DNA of 64,000 nt from Lachnoanaerobaculum sp. OBRC5-5 (GTDB lineage Bacteria; Bacillota; Clostridia; Lachnospirales; Lachnospiraceae). The stretch is from positions 718,013-782,012 of the forward strand of contig NZ_JH815185.1 in assembly GCF_000296385.1 (NCBI RefSeq), in the 5' to 3' direction. Each line of letters begins with the position of its first letter. Position 1 is the stretch's first letter. A model generated the notes under the pieces. The model was not told the origin of the DNA, searched no databases, and worked only from the letters and a program-made list of their open reading frames with translations. Shown piece after piece: positions 62,102-64,000 of this stretch. The position numbers and the translations under genes were made by a program.

Positions 62102-62830
62102 TCACTGTGAAATATGGCTGTCATATACACCATCCGTAAGTTTGTTTTCTCCGTCAAAAATAGACATACCTACGCTTTTGCCTGCAGCCTCAATCTTATA
62201 ACGGTACTCGTCATTGCTCAGTTCTATTTTCTTTGTTTCTCCGGACTCATAATTAACCAAAATATGGCTCGCATACTTTTTGGTTATCTTCTTTTCAGTC
62301 TGTATATCAGTTTCAAGCTCAATAAGAGCCGCATTCTGTCTGAATGTAACACGTCTGAACTCACCTTCTTTTGGAAGTTCTGTACCGTTTGCCGGATCTG
62401 CAACTATTCCATAGTTTACAAACTCGTCAAAGCTTATATCCTTTGTCTCACCTGACATATGAAGTCTTAATACCGTATGTGTTAAATCAAGAGTCTTACC
62501 CTTTGCAACTCCATCAGGTCTCTTTACAAACTCAATATAATCTATATCTGATTTCTTACCCTCTTTTTTAAACTTTCTTGACCTTTCAAGTGCATTTTCT
62601 ACAGCACTTACATGTCCTTTTGCAGTTTCCGTTGCACCGCTTACCGCATCGTAGGCCTCTCCTGTACTGTTTTGAAGTTGCTTTGCAATCTCCTTGGTAC
62701 TGTTAAGTCCTTCCAACATCTTTAAAATACGGTCTCTCTTTATTTCATAAGAACCGGCCTGCTTATCATCATCAGTATAAACGACCGAATCAACTTTTTC
62801 TATTTTACCGTCCTTAATAGTTACCTTAAC
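62102..62830 (-). pseudogene. broken FMN-binding surface protein gene, middle piece
   Basis: The frame from about 62860 leftward reads GPNVVKVTIKDGKIEKVDSV and continues to AYDAVSGATETAKGHVSAVENAL, which is an FMN-bind domain (the DAVSGAT phrase is the flavin attachment-type motif), then a beta-rich region to an in-frame TGA at 62104-62102. The first ATG is at 62719, in the middle of the FMN-bind domain, so this piece alone would make a truncated domain. The upstream piece is in another frame. Confidence 0.75.
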
Positions 62831-63078
62831 TACATTAGGACCTCTCTGAATACTATAGTTACCATCATACCGTTGTCAGGATCTATATAATATGAACTGT
62901 TTTCGGTATTGATCCAACCTCTGACTTCATTTTGACTTTCATCATAAAACTTCCAATTTCCATCAATCAGTTCCCAATTACCTGTCGTAACTGCGGCGAA
63001 AGAACTGAAGTTTCCAAAAAATACCGTCATTACACCGGCAAGCAATAATAAATATGCTTTATTTATTTTATTAATCAC
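62830..63078 (-). pseudogene. broken FMN-binding surface protein gene, N-terminal piece with signal peptide and cell-wall repeat
   Basis: Starting at GTG 63078 with GGGGG upstream, the piece encodes a signal peptide (AYLLLLAGVMTVFFGNFSSFA) and one choline/cell-wall-binding-type repeat (GNWKFYDESQNEVRGWI, SSYYIDPDNGMMVT). After GMMVT the frame is lost and ends at a TAG; a shift near 62845-62870 would join it to the FMN-bind domain of the next piece. The original protein was thus a secreted, wall-associated FMN-binding protein. Confidence 0.75.
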
Positions 63079-63397
63079 AATTTTTCCCCCAATTTATAAT
63101 TTATATTAACGGAATACAGTTGAAAATACTGTCACCTCCCTCCTCAATTTATGAATTGATTTCAACATATTTTCCGATTTTTGGTATAAAAAATAAAAGT
63201 ACTAACTATATTTATAAATTAGTGCTTAACTTTATAAATCTAAATATAAAAATATATTAAAAATTTACATATTTCTTAATGCTTGCTATTATATCATTAT
63301 GTTATTTTGTTAGCAATCCCTAACCTGTTTATAATATATGACAATTTTTCACAAATATACGTTATATACCTTAACCGTTAGTTATGCCTAATAATAT
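63079..63397. other. AT-rich intergenic region with no gene
   Basis: The stretch between the broken surface gene and the ddh terminator is very AT-rich. It contains a strong GAGGAGGGAGG at about 63131-63141 (leftward), followed by a possible nine-codon GTG-started reading frame, but nothing more supports a gene. No RNA gene or clear promoter was recognised. Confidence 0.4.
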
Positions 63398-63438
63398 AAA
63401 AAATCCCTATAAGTTGATACATAATCAACCTATAGGGA
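63398..63438 (-). terminator. terminator after ddh
   Basis: A 15-base near-perfect inverted repeat (63404-63418 and 63424-63438, ends TCCCTATA / TATAGGGA) with, read leftward, a run of T residues; 20 bases after the ddh stop. Confidence 0.9.
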
Positions 63439-63457
63439 AAATTTATCATTTATTACT

Positions 63458-64000
63458 TTATAAAAGATGTGCTCTCATCTCTTCGGCAGACATATCAAGA
63501 AGATATGCAGGTGGAACATCAAATACTGTATGAGCTCCTATTTTACCTTCTTTATGCATACGATATACAGCTCTTGAATATGCAACAATTACAGACGCTG
63601 TGAACTCAGGATTTGAATCAAGTTTTAAACTGTACTCAATCACATGATTGTTCTCATTATCCCAACCGGTCTTACCTGTTCTTATAACAAATCCTCCATG
63701 TGGAAGTTTTGAATGATTTTTCTTCATCTCTTCCATAGAAATAAAGTGTACTGTTGTATCATAATCCGCGAAGTAATTCGGCATTGTCTTTATTTCATTT
63801 TCAATTTTTGCCTTATTCGCACCTTCCTTTGCAACCACATAGCATTCTCTTGTATGCTTCTGTCTTGTAGAAAGTTCAGGATTGCTGCCGCTTCTTACAG
63901 CTTCAAGTGCGGCCTCAACAGGAACTGTATACTGTCTTGCATCAACAACGCCTTCAATTCTTCTTATGGCATCTGAATGTCCCTGACTTACACCCTTACC
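63458..64000 (-). CDS. ddh: meso-diaminopimelate dehydrogenase, C-terminal part (5' end outside window)
   Basis: Ddh makes meso-diaminopimelate in one NADPH-dependent step from tetrahydrodipicolinate, for lysine and cell-wall synthesis. The frame is open to the window edge and reads GVSQGHSDAIRRIEGVVDA, ARQYTVPVEAAL, RECYVVAKEG, HGGFVIRTGKTGWDN and HVIEYSLKLDSNPEFTASV, all typical of the family's substrate-binding half. The N-terminal NADP-binding domain lies beyond base 64000. This enzyme is found in a limited set of bacteria including several clostridia. Confidence 0.93.
   Translation of the reverse strand, partial: GKGVSQGHSDAIRRIEGVVDARQYTVPVEAALEAVRSGSNPELSTRQKHTRECYVVAKEGANKAKIENEIKTMPNYFADYDTTVHFISMEEMKKNHSKLPHGGFVIRTGKTGWDNENNHVIEYSLKLDSNPEFTASVIVAYSRAVYRMHKEGKIGAHTVFDVPPAYLLDMSAEEMRAHLL

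Noticed and set aside
62102-62104. TGA as a recoded sense codon in the surface protein gene
   Set aside because: TGA ends many intact genes in the window (for example cbiD, cbiL, cbiH), no selenocysteine context is evident, and the same gene has a TAG and a frameshift, so decay is simpler.
63100-63145. Nine-codon leader peptide (GTG start after GAGGAGGGAGG) upstream of the surface protein gene
   Set aside because: The binding site is strong but the peptide is very short, has no regulatory codon run, and no terminator or alternative hairpin follows; chance is likely.

Overview
The window looks like a chromosomal segment of a low-GC, anaerobic Gram-positive bacterium of the class Clostridia, most likely family Lachnospiraceae. 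The reasons are strong AGGAGG-type ribosome binding sites, AT-rich sigma-A promoters, a clpC-mcsB-mcsA heat-shock operon, Rex, a DUF4250 protein, meso-diaminopimelate dehydrogenase, and an anaerobic (early cobalt insertion) cobalamin pathway. No tRNA, rRNA, CRISPR array, insertion sequence or phage module was seen.

Region 1 (1-21.8 kb) is a cobalamin locus in two rightward blocks. Block I follows the end of a UvrD-type helicase gene and a sensor kinase gene, and holds cbiD, cbiL, cbiH, cbiJ and a cbiE-cbiT fusion. Block II starts with two genes of unknown function and then holds cbiA, cobT, cobU, cobS, cbiB, cbiF, cobD, cbiP and cbiC, nearly all overlapping or touching. Between them lie a leftward BtuFCD/FecBCD-type ABC importer and a rightward formate/nitrite-type channel gene. 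Together the blocks cover most steps from cobalt-factor II to cobalamin. cbiG, a cobaltochelatase, a corrinoid adenosyltransferase and a cobalt importer are not in view, and no cobalamin riboswitch was recognised.

Region 2 (21.8-29.1 kb) is mainly one leftward operon reading rex, acpS, nnrD, alr, a CNNM/CorC-type membrane protein, a MATE exporter, yebC and a DUF4250 gene. A strong promoter and a probable Rex operator precede rex. A small membrane protein gene lies beyond the operon, behind a hairpin that may be a terminator or an attenuator.

Region 3 (29.2-33.0 kb, rightward) has an ABC-F ATPase gene, a small membrane protein gene, and an AbiEi/AbiEii type IV toxin-antitoxin pair with a clear inverted-repeat operator.

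Region 4 (33.0-53.9 kb, leftward) contains comM-dprA-topA, galE, an ABC export-type cassette followed by unfused purO and AICAR transformylase genes, a GntR-mcsA-mcsB-clpC operon in which a GntR regulator holds the usual CtsR position, pyrC-HIT, rplJ-rplL with an L10 leader, and yetF followed by a 5'-truncated TraX-like gene. A likely rightward small RNA gene sits at about 49.7 kb.

Region 5 (54.0-64.0 kb, leftward) has an operon for a small alarmone synthetase and a two-component system, then mgtE, rpsO-pnp, a surface FMN-binding protein gene broken by three lesions, and the end of ddh. Apart from AbiE, the window is mostly housekeeping and biosynthetic. Its least explained parts are the small RNA candidate, the GntR-controlled clp operon, the two unknown genes leading cob block II, and the broken surface protein.
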